Origin: Candidatus Didemnitutus sp.
Lineage (GTDB): Bacteria; Verrucomicrobiota; Verrucomicrobiia; Opitutales; Opitutaceae
Length of the DNA: 64,000 nt
Reading direction: 5' to 3'
NCBI GenBank assembly: GCA_019634575.1
Contig: JAHCAY010000004.1
Coordinates: 226,001-290,000 of the forward strand
Under the pieces are notes generated by a model that worked only from the letters and a program-made list of their open reading frames with translations, was not told where the DNA came from and searched no databases. A program made the position numbers and the translations under genes. Numbering within the stretch: position 1 is the first letter of the stretch; the number at the start of each line of letters is the position of its first letter. Positions 10,052 through 19,308 of this stretch are shown piece by piece.

Positions 10052-11070
10052 AACTGATCCGCAGCGCACTCGTCCTCGGCGCGGCCTCCGCCGCCGCGCT
10101 CTTTGCCTCCGCCAAGGAGGAACTCAACCTCTTCGGCTGGTCCGAATACGTCCCGCAGGAGGTCATCGACGGCTTCACGAAGGAGACGGGCATCGCCGTG
10201 AACTTCGAGACCTACGCCTCCAACGAGGAAATGCTCGCCAAGCTCGTCGCCGGCGGCGCCGCCTACGATCTCATCCAGCCCTCCGACTACACCGCGGAAG
10301 TGCTGATCCGCCAGAAACTCCTCGCGCCGATCGACGCCGACCTCGTCCCGAACCGCAAGAACCTCGCGCCGGACTTCATCGGCCGCGCCCACGACCCGAA
10401 GAATCAGTTCACCGTGCCCTACATGGCCGGCACCGTCGGCATCGTCGTGAACACCGAGGTCGTGAAGGACGACATCAAAGGCTACAAGGATGTCTTCCAG
10501 CCGAAGTTCAAGGACCGCATCGTCGTCCTCAACGACAACCGCGAGATCGTCAGTTGGGCGCTCAACACGCTCGGTCTTCCCGTGAACAAGATCGACGCTG
10601 CCGCCCTCGACAAGGCCCGCCCCGTCGTCGCCGAGTGGGTGAAGCTCATCAAGCTCTACGACTCCGACAGCCCGAAGACCGCGCTGCTCAACGGCGACGT
10701 CGACCTCGGCGTCGTCTGGAGCGGCGAGGCCGCGATTCTCTGGAAGGAGAACAAGAAATTCAAATACGTGCTGCCCGCTGAGGGCGCGCACCAATGGCTC
10801 GACGTCCTCGCCATTCCCGCCACCGCGCCGCACAAGGCCGCCGCGCACAAGTTCATCGACTACATCCTTCGCCCCGAAGTCTCGAAGCTCATCTCGGAAA
10901 AATTCCCCTACACGAACCCGAACGCCGCCGCGCGCAAACTGCTCAGCGCCGACGAACTCGCCAACTACGCCAGCTACCCGAGCGGCGCGCTGAAGCTCGA
11001 ATCCTTCCGCGACATCGGCAAGACCGCCGGCGACATCGATCGCCTCGTCACCGACCTTAAGAGCCGGTAA
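10048..11070 (+). CDS. potD: Spermidine/putrescine-binding periplasmic protein PotD
   Basis: This 340-residue extracytoplasmic solute-binding protein begins at the ATG overlapping the potC stop. A signal peptide (about 1-22, ending ASA) is followed by the mature family start NLFGWSEYVPQEVIDGF. The stretch YDLIQPSDYTAEVLI and the later VDLGVVWSGEAA are typical of PotD/PotF lobes, in which aromatic and acidic residues hold the polyamine. The ligand within the polyamine group cannot be decided from sequence alone. A longer in-frame reading upstream exists, but it lies inside potC and lacks the signal peptide at its start. Confidence 0.92.
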   Translation: MKLIRSALVLGAASAAALFASAKEELNLFGWSEYVPQEVIDGFTKETGIAVNFETYASNEEMLAKLVAGGAAYDLIQPSDYTAEVLIRQKLLAPIDADLVPNRKNLAPDFIGRAHDPKNQFTVPYMAGTVGIVVNTEVVKDDIKGYKDVFQPKFKDRIVVLNDNREIVSWALNTLGLPVNKIDAAALDKARPVVAEWVKLIKLYDSDSPKTALLNGDVDLGVVWSGEAAILWKENKKFKYVLPAEGAHQWLDVLAIPATAPHKAAAHKFIDYILRPEVSKLISEKFPYTNPNAAARKLLSADELANYASYPSGALKLESFRDIGKTAGDIDRLVTDLKSR

Positions 11071-11094
11071 CTCACCGCTCCCGCCGCCTCGCAC

Positions 11095-11979
11095 TTGGCC
11101 TTTCTGCCCGCCGCATCTTCCGCCCCGTCGAGCCAGCGCCGCCCCGGCTGGCTCGCGTGGCTGTTGCTCTCTCCGATGCTGGTGTGGCTGGCGGCGTTCG
11201 TGGTGGTGCCGACCGCGATCCTGGTCGTCTATAGTTTCTGCGAGCGCGACGAACTCGGGCGCATCGTGTTCTCGTTCACGTGGGAAAACTACCACCGCGT
11301 CGCCGAGCCGGTGTATATGCGCGTGTTCGTGCGTTCGATCGGCTACGCGGCCCTCACGACCGCGATCTGCGCCGTGGTTGGTTTTCCCGTGGCGTGGACG
11401 ATCGCACGCGCGCGCGAGGCATGGCGGCAACGGCTGATCCTCCTCGTGATGATCCCGTTCTGGACGAGCTTCCTCGTGCGCACCTACGCGTGGATCACGA
11501 TCCTGAAGCAGGAAGGTTTGCTCAACGGCCTGCTGCGCCTCCTGCCGTTCGGGCTCGGGCCGCTCGACTTGCTCTACACGCCGACCGCCGTCGTCATCGG
11601 CCTCGCCTACGCCTACCTGCCTTTCATGATCCTGCCGATCTACACCAGCGCCGAAAAACTGCCCGGCGATCTCATCGAGGCCGCGCACGACCTCGGCGCC
11701 GGCCCGCTCCGGGTGTTTTCCCAAGTCATCATTCCGCTCACCGCGCCGGGCATCGCGGCCGGCACGCTGCTCGTGTTCGTGCCGGCGATCGGCATGTTCG
11801 CCATCACCGACCTGATGGGCGGCGCCAAAACCCCGCTCATCGGCAACGTCATCCAAAACCAGTTCACGCAGGCGCGCGACTGGCCCTTCGGTGCGGCGCT
11901 CGGTGTCGTGTTCATGCTCCTCTTCGCGCTCGCCTACTGGGTGCTGCAACGCGACCACACCAAGGAGGCCGCGTCATGA
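11095..11979 (+). CDS. potB: Spermidine/putrescine ABC transporter permease PotB
   Basis: This 294-residue permease has six helices and the ATPase-contact loop at EAAHDLGAGPLRVFSQVIIP (about residue 205). The best start is TTG at 11095, because no ATG occurs before the first helix is under way. It pairs with PotC as the second half of the channel. The stop overlaps potA in ATGA (11976-11979), so the ATPase is translationally coupled. The gap after potD is 24 bp without a terminator, which supports one operon. Confidence 0.88.
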   Translation: MAFLPAASSAPSSQRRPGWLAWLLLSPMLVWLAAFVVVPTAILVVYSFCERDELGRIVFSFTWENYHRVAEPVYMRVFVRSIGYAALTTAICAVVGFPVAWTIARAREAWRQRLILLVMIPFWTSFLVRTYAWITILKQEGLLNGLLRLLPFGLGPLDLLYTPTAVVIGLAYAYLPFMILPIYTSAEKLPGDLIEAAHDLGAGPLRVFSQVIIPLTAPGIAAGTLLVFVPAIGMFAITDLMGGAKTPLIGNVIQNQFTQARDWPFGAALGVVFMLLFALAYWVLQRDHTKEAAS

Positions 11980-13064
11980 GCGCCAGCGTCGAGCTGCGGG
12001 GCGTGACCAAGCGCTTCGGCGCCGTCACGGTCGTCAACCAGGTCGATTTGCGCGTCGAGTCCGGCGAGTTTCTCACGCTGCTCGGGCCGTCGGGTTGCGG
12101 CAAGACGACCATGTTGCGCATGATCGCCGGCTTCGAGACGCCCGATGACGGCGCCGTGCTCATCGACGGCGCGGACGTCACGACGTTGCCGCCGTATCGG
12201 CGGCCAGTGAATCAGGTTTTCCAGAGCTATGCGCTCTTCCCGCACCTCACCGTGGCGGAGAACATCGCCTTCGGTCTGCGCATGGAGCGCAAGCCGGCCG
12301 ACGAGATCGCACGCCGCGTCGCGGAAGCGATCGACCTCGTGGACCTCGACGGCCTCGGCGATCGCAAGCCCCACCAACTCTCCGGCGGTCAGCGCCAGCG
12401 CGTCGCCCTTGCGCGCGCCATCGCCCCGCAACCGAAGGTGCTGCTGCTCGACGAACCGCTCTCCGCCCTCGACGCCAAGCTCCGCCGCGCGATGCAGCTC
12501 GAGTTGAAGCGCCTGCAACGCCAGCTCGGCATGACGTTCATTTTCGTGACCCACGACCAGGAGGAGGCGCTCACGCTCAGCGACCGCGTCGTCGTCGTGA
12601 AAGGCGGACGCATCGAGCAGATTGGCCCGGTTGTCGACGTCTATCATCATCCCTCCTCGGCCTTCGTCGCGGATTTCCTCGGGCAATCCAACCTCCTCGA
12701 AGCCGCGATCACCGGCCGCGATCTGCTCGGCGCCGTCACGTCCGCGCGCCTCGGGTGCGGCCTCGAACTACAGCTCGCCGCTCCAGGCGTGCCGGCGAGC
12801 GCGACCAAGTTGCTCGTCTCGATCCGCCCCGAGAAGGTCGCGGTTTCGAAGTCGCGCCCCGACGCCGCCAACACGTTCGCCGCGCTCGTCGACGAGGAAG
12901 TTTTCCAAGGTCCGACCGACTACCTCGAACTCCACCTCGACGGCGGCCTCGAGCTGAACGCGCTTCTCGCCAACGAAAGCGCGCTCAACGACTCGATCTG
13001 CCGCGGCGACCGCGTCTGGGTCGCCCTGCACGCGAGCGACCTCGTGGTCGTGCACGCCGAGTAG
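11976..13064 (+). CDS. potA: Spermidine/putrescine ABC transporter ATPase PotA
   Basis: This 362-residue ATPase has Walker A GPSGCGKTT (37-45), signature LSGGQ (135-139), Walker B VLLLDEP (155-161) and H-loop FVTHD. A C-terminal TOBE-like regulatory domain follows (about 245-362, containing LLVSIRPEKVAV). This is the PotA/MalK-type long ATPase that drives polyamine import through PotB/PotC. It ends the operon in the order potC-potD-potB-potA, which is not the Escherichia coli order potABCD. Confidence 0.93.
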   Translation: MSASVELRGVTKRFGAVTVVNQVDLRVESGEFLTLLGPSGCGKTTMLRMIAGFETPDDGAVLIDGADVTTLPPYRRPVNQVFQSYALFPHLTVAENIAFGLRMERKPADEIARRVAEAIDLVDLDGLGDRKPHQLSGGQRQRVALARAIAPQPKVLLLDEPLSALDAKLRRAMQLELKRLQRQLGMTFIFVTHDQEEALTLSDRVVVVKGGRIEQIGPVVDVYHHPSSAFVADFLGQSNLLEAAITGRDLLGAVTSARLGCGLELQLAAPGVPASATKLLVSIRPEKVAVSKSRPDAANTFAALVDEEVFQGPTDYLELHLDGGLELNALLANESALNDSICRGDRVWVALHASDLVVVHAE

Positions 13065-13126
13065 AGTGGGGCGCGGACTCCGTTCCGCGTCGAGCGTTGC
13101 CGGTTCATCTGCGTGCTCCGTAGGCA

Positions 13127-13140
13127 GCGAGCTTGCTCGC
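13127..13140. repeat. Short palindromic repeat, 14-bp core shared with uvrA
   Basis: The self-complementary core gcgagcttgctcgc lies in the 188-bp gap between potA and the AAA ATPase gene. The same 14-mer, on the other strand, occurs inside uvrA at 46708-46721. The surrounding gap has no other recognised feature. Confidence 0.6.
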
Positions 13141-13252
13141 GCCTCGCCAGTAACGGTTCACGCGCGAGGCCGGGACGTGCCAGCACGCGACCCACGGTCG
13201 TGCCTTCGCACTCCGCACTGGCGAAAGCTCATCGCTCGGCTACTCTCCGGAC

Positions 13253-14257
13253 GTGATCGCCTCGGTCCATTTCAAGAACTTCAAGGCGCTGCGCTCCGCG
13301 ACCGTGAAGCTGGAGCCGTTCAATCTCGTCATCGGTCCCAACGGTTCGGGCAAGACGAGCCTCATCCAGGCGCTGCTCCGCCTGCGCACGCTCGCCGCAC
13401 TGCCCGCCGCGCACACGCACGAGCTGAAGAACCCGCGCGTCGGCGGACCGGAGATCGAGTTCCGCTTTCTCCCGCCGTTCGACGGCCTGCGCGTCGTCTC
13501 CGCCTGCGCGCAGGACGAACTCGTGTGCGACACCCTCGTCGTGCATCACCCGCCCGGTGATCCCGGCGAGGAGCTGTGGACGCGACTCCGCGCGCGCCTG
13601 CTCACCATGCGCGGATTCCTCTTCGACCACTACGCGATGGCCGTGCCGGCCAAACGCGACGAGGGCCGCGAACTCGCCTCCAACGCCGGCAACCTCGCCG
13701 CCGTGCTCGCCGACTGGCGTCAGCACACGCCCGAGACGCTCGAGCAGCTCGAAGCGGAATTCCACCGCATCGTGCCCGAGTTCAAGGGCCTCGAGTTCCG
13801 CCACCCCGATGCCGCCAGCGTCGAGTTGCTCGCGCGCGTGAACGGCGACGCCGTGCCCGCCGACTCGCTCTCGCAAGGCACGCTCTACCTGCTCGCGGTC
13901 CTCGCGCTCGCCTTCGCGCCCGAGCCGCCGGCCGTCGTTTGCCTCGAGGAAGCCGATCGCGGCGTCCATCCCCGCATGCTCCGCGAAATCCGTGACGCGC
14001 TCTACCGGCTGAGTTACCCGCGCGATTGCGGCGTGACGCGCGCGCCGGTGCAGGTGATCACCACGACGCATTCGCCCTACCTGCTCGATCTTTTCAAAGA
14101 CCACCCCGACGAGGTGGTGCTCGCCAACAAACACGGCCGCTCCGCGACCTTCGAGCGGCTTTCGGCCCGCGCGGACCTACGCGAGCTGCTCAGCGAGTCG
14201 AACCTCGGCGACCTCTGGTATAGCGGCATCCTCGGCGGCACGCCGGACGAGGCATGA
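13253..14257 (+). CDS. AAA family ATPase (ABC/SMC-like, AAA_21 type)
   Basis: This 334-residue protein starts at GTG. Walker A GPNGSGKTS is near residue 28, and the ABC-like signature region DSLSQGTLYLLAVLALAF is near 204. Walker B VVCLEEADRGVHP is near 225, and the OLD/RecF-type H-loop TTTHSPYLLDLF is near 265. It lacks a nuclease domain of its own. Proteins of this shape usually work with a separately encoded effector, and the next gene encodes a TOPRIM-like protein. Roles known for such pairs include antiphage defence and plasmid or genome conflict. That role is inference here. No obvious promoter was seen. Confidence 0.8.
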   Translation: MIASVHFKNFKALRSATVKLEPFNLVIGPNGSGKTSLIQALLRLRTLAALPAAHTHELKNPRVGGPEIEFRFLPPFDGLRVVSACAQDELVCDTLVVHHPPGDPGEELWTRLRARLLTMRGFLFDHYAMAVPAKRDEGRELASNAGNLAAVLADWRQHTPETLEQLEAEFHRIVPEFKGLEFRHPDAASVELLARVNGDAVPADSLSQGTLYLLAVLALAFAPEPPAVVCLEEADRGVHPRMLREIRDALYRLSYPRDCGVTRAPVQVITTTHSPYLLDLFKDHPDEVVLANKHGRSATFERLSARADLRELLSESNLGDLWYSGILGGTPDEA

Positions 14258-14274
14258 GAGACTCGAGCGAGATG

Positions 14275-14493
14275 GCCCACGGAACACACCGAAAACACGG
14301 AATGATTCCAAACGAGCCGTATTGCTCCGAGCTCCGTGTGTTTCGTGGCTTTTTCGCGTTCGGGACTGTAGGGCCGTCGCAGCGTCGCACGCTCTTCGCG
14401 GCTCGGCGACGAGCATCGGCCCTGCGCCGCAGCACCGAACGAGTGCGTGATGCCCGACGGGGCTTTTCCGTGTATTCCGTGTGTTCCGTGGGC
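14275..14493. repeat. 219-bp inverted-repeat element (MITE-like)
   Basis: The terminal arms are 28 bp each (14275-14302 and 14466-14493). They match at 26 of 28 positions as inverted repeats and begin gcccacggaacacac. The arms contain a tandem cacgga-type motif, and a partial third copy lies inside near 14333. There is no internal gene. The element fills nearly the whole gap between the AAA ATPase and its partner gene. Confidence 0.75.
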
Positions 14494-14510
14494 GATTCCT
14501 TTGCCGCCGC

Positions 14511-15155
14511 ATGAAACTCGCGATCCTCAGCGAATCCCCCGCGGACGAGGCCGCGCTGAGAATCCTCGTCGGCTATGCGCTCGCGGAGCCCTTCGCCCTC
14601 GTGACACCGTCGTTGCGCGCGCGCGGCTGGCCGTCGGTGGAGCAAGTGCTGCCGCCGATCCTCCGCCATCTCCATTTCAACACCGATGCGCTCGGGCTCG
14701 TCGTGGTCTGCGACTCGGACGACTCACCCGTGCACACGCCGGAGCATGAGGCGCCCGGTTACCACCATCCGCTCTGCCGCATCTGCCGGCTGCGTGCCGC
14801 GTTTCGGCGCACAATGAAGAATCTTCCGCCCGCGCACGGCCGGCGTTCGCCCCTGCGCGCGATCGGCGTCGCGGTGCCCGCCATCGAGGCGTGGCTGCTG
14901 TGCGGTCGCGACGACGAGGTGACCGAAGCAGCCTGGATTGCGGGGCAGGAGAGCGGTGTGCCGCCGTTCTCGCGCCGCGACCTGAAGGCGCGCGTCTACG
15001 GGACGACGCGTCCGTCGCTGCCGTGGGAAATCCAACGCGCGACGGAGGAAGTTTCCCGCCATCGCGGCGACCTGCGCCGCCTCGAGAACGATTTTCCCCA
15101 CGGCTTCGGCGCGCTCGCGCGGGATTTGCGCGGGTGGAAGGATCAGCGGGCCTGA
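14511..15155 (+). CDS. TOPRIM-like (RloB/DUF4276-type) partner protein
   Basis: This 214-residue protein starts at ATG 14511. The fold clues are an early acidic motif (LSESPADEAAL, residues 6-16), a beta-strand ending VVVCDSDDS near residue 65, and the segment VPAIEAWLLCG near 123. This E...DxD...xIEAWL pattern is typical of small TOPRIM-like proteins such as DUF4276/RloB relatives, which are found next to AAA ATPases. A His/Cys cluster (HHPLCRIC, about 84-91) may bind zinc. The likely function is the effector or nuclease partner of the ATPase upstream. No direct catalytic assignment is possible. Its last 13 bases overlap the convergent membrane protein gene. Confidence 0.55.
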   Translation: MKLAILSESPADEAALRILVGYALAEPFALVTPSLRARGWPSVEQVLPPILRHLHFNTDALGLVVVCDSDDSPVHTPEHEAPGYHHPLCRICRLRAAFRRTMKNLPPAHGRRSPLRAIGVAVPAIEAWLLCGRDDEVTEAAWIAGQESGVPPFSRRDLKARVYGTTRPSLPWEIQRATEEVSRHRGDLRRLENDFPHGFGALARDLRGWKDQRA

Positions 15156-15610
15156 GCGCCGGTCGACGCAGCCCGGCGCTTCGCGTCGAGGTGGCAGAGC
15201 AGCATGCCCGCGAGCGAAAACACGGCCCACGCCCCCGCGACGTGCCGCCACGGCGCGAGCGGTGGCGCTCCTTCGAGCGGCAACTGTCCGTGCACCCAAA
15301 CGACCGCCAGGGTTTCCGCCCCGCCTTCCAACACGCGCGCCAGGGGACGCAGATCAGGATGGCGGACGAAGCCGTGGATGAACGAACCGGCGACGAGCGC
15401 GAACACGCCTGTTGCCGGGATCGCCAGCCAGATGGCCACGGGTTCCCTCCGCCCGGCGGCGTAGCACGCGGCCGCCGTGGCTCCGAGCGACAGCGCCAAA
15501 AGCGCCGCGGAAAACGGCGCGACAAAGAACGCAGCGAGCAACCCGGCGGGCAGAGCCAGTCCGAACCACTCGAGGTTCGTTATGCGGCGCGCAGCGGGGC
15601 GATCGATCAT
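15143..15610 (-). CDS. Membrane protein of unknown function
   Basis: This 155-residue protein starts at ATG 15610, since the longer reading is low-complexity leader. There are four likely membrane helices: about 14-30, 32-48, 55-75 and 125-145. A loop with PDLRPLARVLEGG lies between the third and fourth. No family is recognised. The 3' end overlaps the TOPRIM-like gene by 13 bp on the opposite strand. Confidence 0.5.
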   Translation of the reverse strand: MIDRPAARRITNLEWFGLALPAGLLAAFFVAPFSAALLALSLGATAAACYAAGRREPVAIWLAIPATGVFALVAGSFIHGFVRHPDLRPLARVLEGGAETLAVVWVHGQLPLEGAPPLAPWRHVAGAWAVFSLAGMLLCHLDAKRRAASTGAQAR

Positions 15611-15759
15611 CGCCCGTGAGCGTGGCCCGGCGCGGCCGGTGCGCAAGCGTTGGCCGAGGGATGGAAACGCTCGCGCGCCGGTCCGCTCTGGCGGAGCTTC
15701 CCGGCGAGCGCAGGCTTGCCCGCGGCGTGCGCAACCGTTCAGCTTCCCGGGTCCCCAGC

Positions 15760-18700
15760 ATGAAATCACCCCGCGTTTCGCTTGCCGTCCTGATGGGCGC
15801 GCAGGCTCAGGTCACCTTCAACGATTGTGCGGCGAAGATGATGCTGATCTCGCTTTCGCAGCAGCTCGCGCGCACCGCCGGCTGGGATGCGAAGCTGACC
15901 ACGGCGCTGATCAGCGGTTTGTTGGTGGCGCCTTACGTGCTTTTCGGGCCGGTATGCGGGTGGTTGTCGGATCGCTTTCCGAAGCGCGACGTCTTCAACG
16001 CCGCGCTCATCCTGCAAATCGGCGTGGTCGCGTTGCTGATCGCGTCGTGTTGGGCGCACTCGCTCGCGGCGGCGTTGGGTTGTTTCTTCCTGCTCTCGGT
16101 GCAGACCGCGATTCTCGCGCCGGCGAAGCGGGGCATCATTCTCGAATACGCGGGAGCGGAAAAACTTTCCCGTTGGGTCGGTATTGCCGAGATGACCAAT
16201 GTCACCGCGATCCTCGTCGGTCTGTGGGCGGGCGGCGCGCTCTTCAGTCACTGGCTCGTGGCCACGGGGGCGGAATGGACGGCGGCGTTGAACGTCTCGA
16301 TCCTGCTCGCCGTGCTCTCGGTCGCGGCGTGGTCCGCGTTTCAGTTTGCCGCGCCGACGCCCGCGCAATCGCAGGAACCGTATGCGCGATCGCTCTGGTT
16401 CCGGCATTTCCGCGATGTCGCCGAAGTGTGGCGCGAGAAGCCGCTGTGGCGGTCGACGCTGGGCATCTGTTTTTTCTACGGTGTTGGCGGCTACGTCGCA
16501 TTGCTCGTGCCGCAAGTGGCGCTGGAGCATCAGGCCGGCGGTCCGCAGACCGGCGCGGTGCAGGGACTCATGATGCTGATGGTCGGCGTGGGAACGATGA
16601 CTGGCAACCTGCTCGCGGGATTGTTCTCGCGGCGCGGCATCGAGATGGGACTCGCCCCGATCGGCGGCGTGTTGCTCGCGGGCTGTCTGGCGGCGTTGAG
16701 CATTTCGCAGCCGCCGGCTTCGTTTGCCCTGAGCGGCCGTGAATTCTGGCTCAGCCCCTACATCACGCTGCTCATCGGCGCCGGCTACGCGTCGGGGTTG
16801 TTTCTGGTGCCGCTCTACGCGTTCATCCAGAAGAGCGCGGGAGATCACCGCCGCGGCCGCGTGCTGGCGGGCGTGAGCCTGCTGGATAGCGCGGTCGGCT
16901 TGCTGGCCTCGGGCGTCTATTGGGTGCTGGCGACGGACGGCATGCTGCGGCTCTCGACGCGGGCGCAGTTCCTCGTGCTCGCGGTGCTGACGGCGCTGAT
17001 GACGCTCTACGCGCTGTATCACCTGCCGCACCAGACGGTGTGCACGGTGATGCGATTCTTCGGTCCGTTCTTCTATCGGGTGAAGGCGCGCGGCCGCGAG
17101 AACCTGCCGACGAACGGTGCTCTCATCGTCTGCAACCACCTGAGCTACGTCGACGCCGTGGTGTTGCAGATCGCCTCGCCGCGGCCGATCCGCTTCGTGG
17201 CGTTCGCCGGCCTCGCGAAGAGCCGCGTCGTGCGTTACCTGTTCCGTGCGGCGGGAGTCATTCCCGTGGCGCCGGACAAGCCGATGAAGGGCATCCGCCT
17301 CGCCGTCGATGCGATCAAGGACGGGGAGCTCGTCTGCGTCTTTCCCGAGGGCGCGATCTCGCGCACCGGTCAGCTCATGCAGTTGAAGCGCGGCTTCGAG
17401 ACCATCGCGCGTCAGGCGCACGCGCCGGTGGTGCCGGCGGTGATCGACGGACTTTGGGGCTCGGTCTATTCCTTCGCGGGCAACAAATACCTCTGGAAGT
17501 CGCCGCGCCTGAAGCCGACACACGTCTGTGTGATCTTCGGGCAGCCCATCGGCCCGGATCAGCTTTCCGCGGGCGCCGCGCGCCGCGCGCTGCTCGACCT
17601 CGGCGAACAGGCGTTCCAGGAACGCCCGTCGCTCAAACGCCACCTGGCGCGCGAGTGCGTGCGCGCACTCGCGAAGCGCCCGAATCACGTCGAGGTCGTC
17701 GATCGCACCGCCGAGCGCCGCCCGGTGAAGGCCGCGCAATTGCTCGCCGTGGCCGCGGCGCTCTCACGCCATATCCGGAAGAACGTGCCGGAAAAACGCG
17801 TCGGCATCGTGCTGCCGCCGGGCGCGGGCGCGCACATCGCGAACCTCGCCGTCGCCTGCGCCGGCAAGACGCCGGTGAATCTGAACTTCACCGTCGGCCG
17901 CGCCGCGGTCGAGGCCGCGCTGCGCATCGGCGAGATCAAGACAGTCATCAGCGCCGACGCAATGCGGGCGAAGATTCCCAATTTCCCGTTCCCCGAGGAC
18001 ACCTGGGATTTCAAGAAGACGGTCGAGGCGATGGGCGGCAAGAAGGCGATCCTGCCGTGGCTCGTCGCGGCCTACGTGCTGCCCAACCAGTGGATCGCCG
18101 ACCTGCTCGGGTTGCCGCGTTACGGCGATCAGGAAGAGGCCGGCCTGTTGTTCACCAGCGGCAGCGCAGGCGAGCCGAAGGGCGTCGTGCTCACGCACCG
18201 CAACATCCTCTCGAACTGCGCGCAGATCTCCTCGCTCTCGATTTTGCCCAACACCGCGACGCTGATCGGCTGCCTGCCGATCTTCCACTCGTTCGGCTTT
18301 ACCGTGACGGTGTGGTATCCGATCCTGCGCGGCTGCCGCGTCGTCACGCTGCCGAGTCCGCTCGAGACGCGGAAGATTGTCGAGGCGATCCGCGACGAGA
18401 AGGCGACGGTATTGGTGGGCGCGCCAACGTTTGTCCGGCCGCTGCTCAAGAAGGCGACCAAGGAGGAACTCGCATCGCTCGACCTCGTCGTCACCGGCGC
18501 GGAGAAGCTCCCGATGGATCTCTACGAGGCGTTCCTCGCGCAATTCGACATCGAGGTGCTCCAGGGTTACGGGCTCACGGAAACCACGCCGGTCGCGAGC
18601 GTGAACCAGCATCACCCGCCGGTCACCACGTCGACTGCCGAGCATCAGAACGGCAAACGCGCGGGCTCGGTCGGACGCCTGCTGCCGGGCATGACGGCGC

Positions 18701-19236
18701 GCATCGTCGACCCCGACACCGGCGTCGAGCTGCCGATGGAGTCGACGGGCATGCTCTGGCTGAAGGGCCCGAACGTTTTCCCGGGTTATTTGAAGGATCC
18801 GGAAAAAACCGTAGGCGCCATTCGCCCCGGGCGGTGGTTTGTCACGGGCGACCTCGGCCGCATGGACGACGATGGGTTCGTCTACATCGAGGGCCGCCTC
18901 TCGCGCTTCTCCAAAATCGGCGGTGAGATGGTGCCGCACGGCACGGTCGAGGCACGCATCGCGGAGCTTTTTGGTTGGGACCAGAACGAGGGTCCGACGG
19001 CCGTCGTCACCGGCATCCCCGACATCACGAAGGGCGAGGCGCTCGTGTTGCTGACGACGATGGACGTCTCGGCCGAGGAAGTGCGCGCCAAGCTCCTCGA
19101 GGCAGGCCTGCCGAATCTCTGGGTGCCGCGCATTATCCGACGCGTGGACAAGATCCCGATGCTCGGCACGGGCAAGACCGACCTGAAGGGCTGCCGCACG
19201 CTCGCCATCGAGCTGGCGAAGGGCGAGACGGGCTGA
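15760..19236 (+). CDS. LplT-Aas type fusion: MFS transporter, acyltransferase and acyl-ACP synthetase
   Basis: This 1158-residue fusion contains three activities. Residues 1-420 are an MFS transporter like LplT, which flips lysophospholipids inward. Residues 440-630 are a PlsC-type acyltransferase with the HX4D motif NHLSYVD (His460, Asp465) and FPEG (528-531). Residues 640-1158 are an AMP-forming ligase with the P-loop LFTSGSAGEPKG (797-808) and GYGLTETTP further on. In Escherichia coli, LplT and Aas are separate proteins that together re-acylate lysophosphatidylethanolamine, and fused forms are known in other phyla. The likely role here is lysophospholipid recycling at the inner membrane. 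Neighbours give no operon partner. Confidence 0.85.
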   Translation: MKSPRVSLAVLMGAQAQVTFNDCAAKMMLISLSQQLARTAGWDAKLTTALISGLLVAPYVLFGPVCGWLSDRFPKRDVFNAALILQIGVVALLIASCWAHSLAAALGCFFLLSVQTAILAPAKRGIILEYAGAEKLSRWVGIAEMTNVTAILVGLWAGGALFSHWLVATGAEWTAALNVSILLAVLSVAAWSAFQFAAPTPAQSQEPYARSLWFRHFRDVAEVWREKPLWRSTLGICFFYGVGGYVALLVPQVALEHQAGGPQTGAVQGLMMLMVGVGTMTGNLLAGLFSRRGIEMGLAPIGGVLLAGCLAALSISQPPASFALSGREFWLSPYITLLIGAGYASGLFLVPLYAFIQKSAGDHRRGRVLAGVSLLDSAVGLLASGVYWVLATDGMLRLSTRAQFLVLAVLTALMTLYALYHLPHQTVCTVMRFFGPFFYRVKARGRENLPTNGALIVCNHLSYVDAVVLQIASPRPIRFVAFAGLAKSRVVRYLFRAAGVIPVAPDKPMKGIRLAVDAIKDGELVCVFPEGAISRTGQLMQLKRGFETIARQAHAPVVPAVIDGLWGSVYSFAGNKYLWKSPRLKPTHVCVIFGQPIGPDQLSAGAARRALLDLGEQAFQERPSLKRHLARECVRALAKRPNHVEVVDRTAERRPVKAAQLLAVAAALSRHIRKNVPEKRVGIVLPPGAGAHIANLAVACAGKTPVNLNFTVGRAAVEAALRIGEIKTVISADAMRAKIPNFPFPEDTWDFKKTVEAMGGKKAILPWLVAAYVLPNQWIADLLGLPRYGDQEEAGLLFTSGSAGEPKGVVLTHRNILSNCAQISSLSILPNTATLIGCLPIFHSFGFTVTVWYPILRGCRVVTLPSPLETRKIVEAIRDEKATVLVGAPTFVRPLLKKATKEELASLDLVVTGAEKLPMDLYEAFLAQFDIEVLQGYGLTETTPVASVNQHHPPVTTSTAEHQNGKRAGSVGRLLPGMTARIVDPDTGVELPMESTGMLWLKGPNVFPGYLKDPEKTVGAIRPGRWFVTGDLGRMDDDGFVYIEGRLSRFSKIGGEMVPHGTVEARIAELFGWDQNEGPTAVVTGIPDITKGEALVLLTTMDVSAEEVRAKLLEAGLPNLWVPRIIRRVDKIPMLGTGKTDLKGCRTLAIELAKGETG

Positions 19237-19308
19237 CCGGCACAGCAGCCCGCGTGACGGTGCGAGCGCTTGCGCGGACGCGGCCATGCGCGTATCACTT
19301 CGCCCCTC

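Noticed and set aside
13065..13252. Small gene between potA and the AAA ATPase
   Set aside because: Short frames here have no start-site support or family likeness, and the sequence contains a palindromic repeat.
14275..14493. CRISPR array suggested by repeated cacgga-type units
   Set aside because: The units are not regularly spaced, face each other as inverted arms, and have no unique spacers or cas genes.
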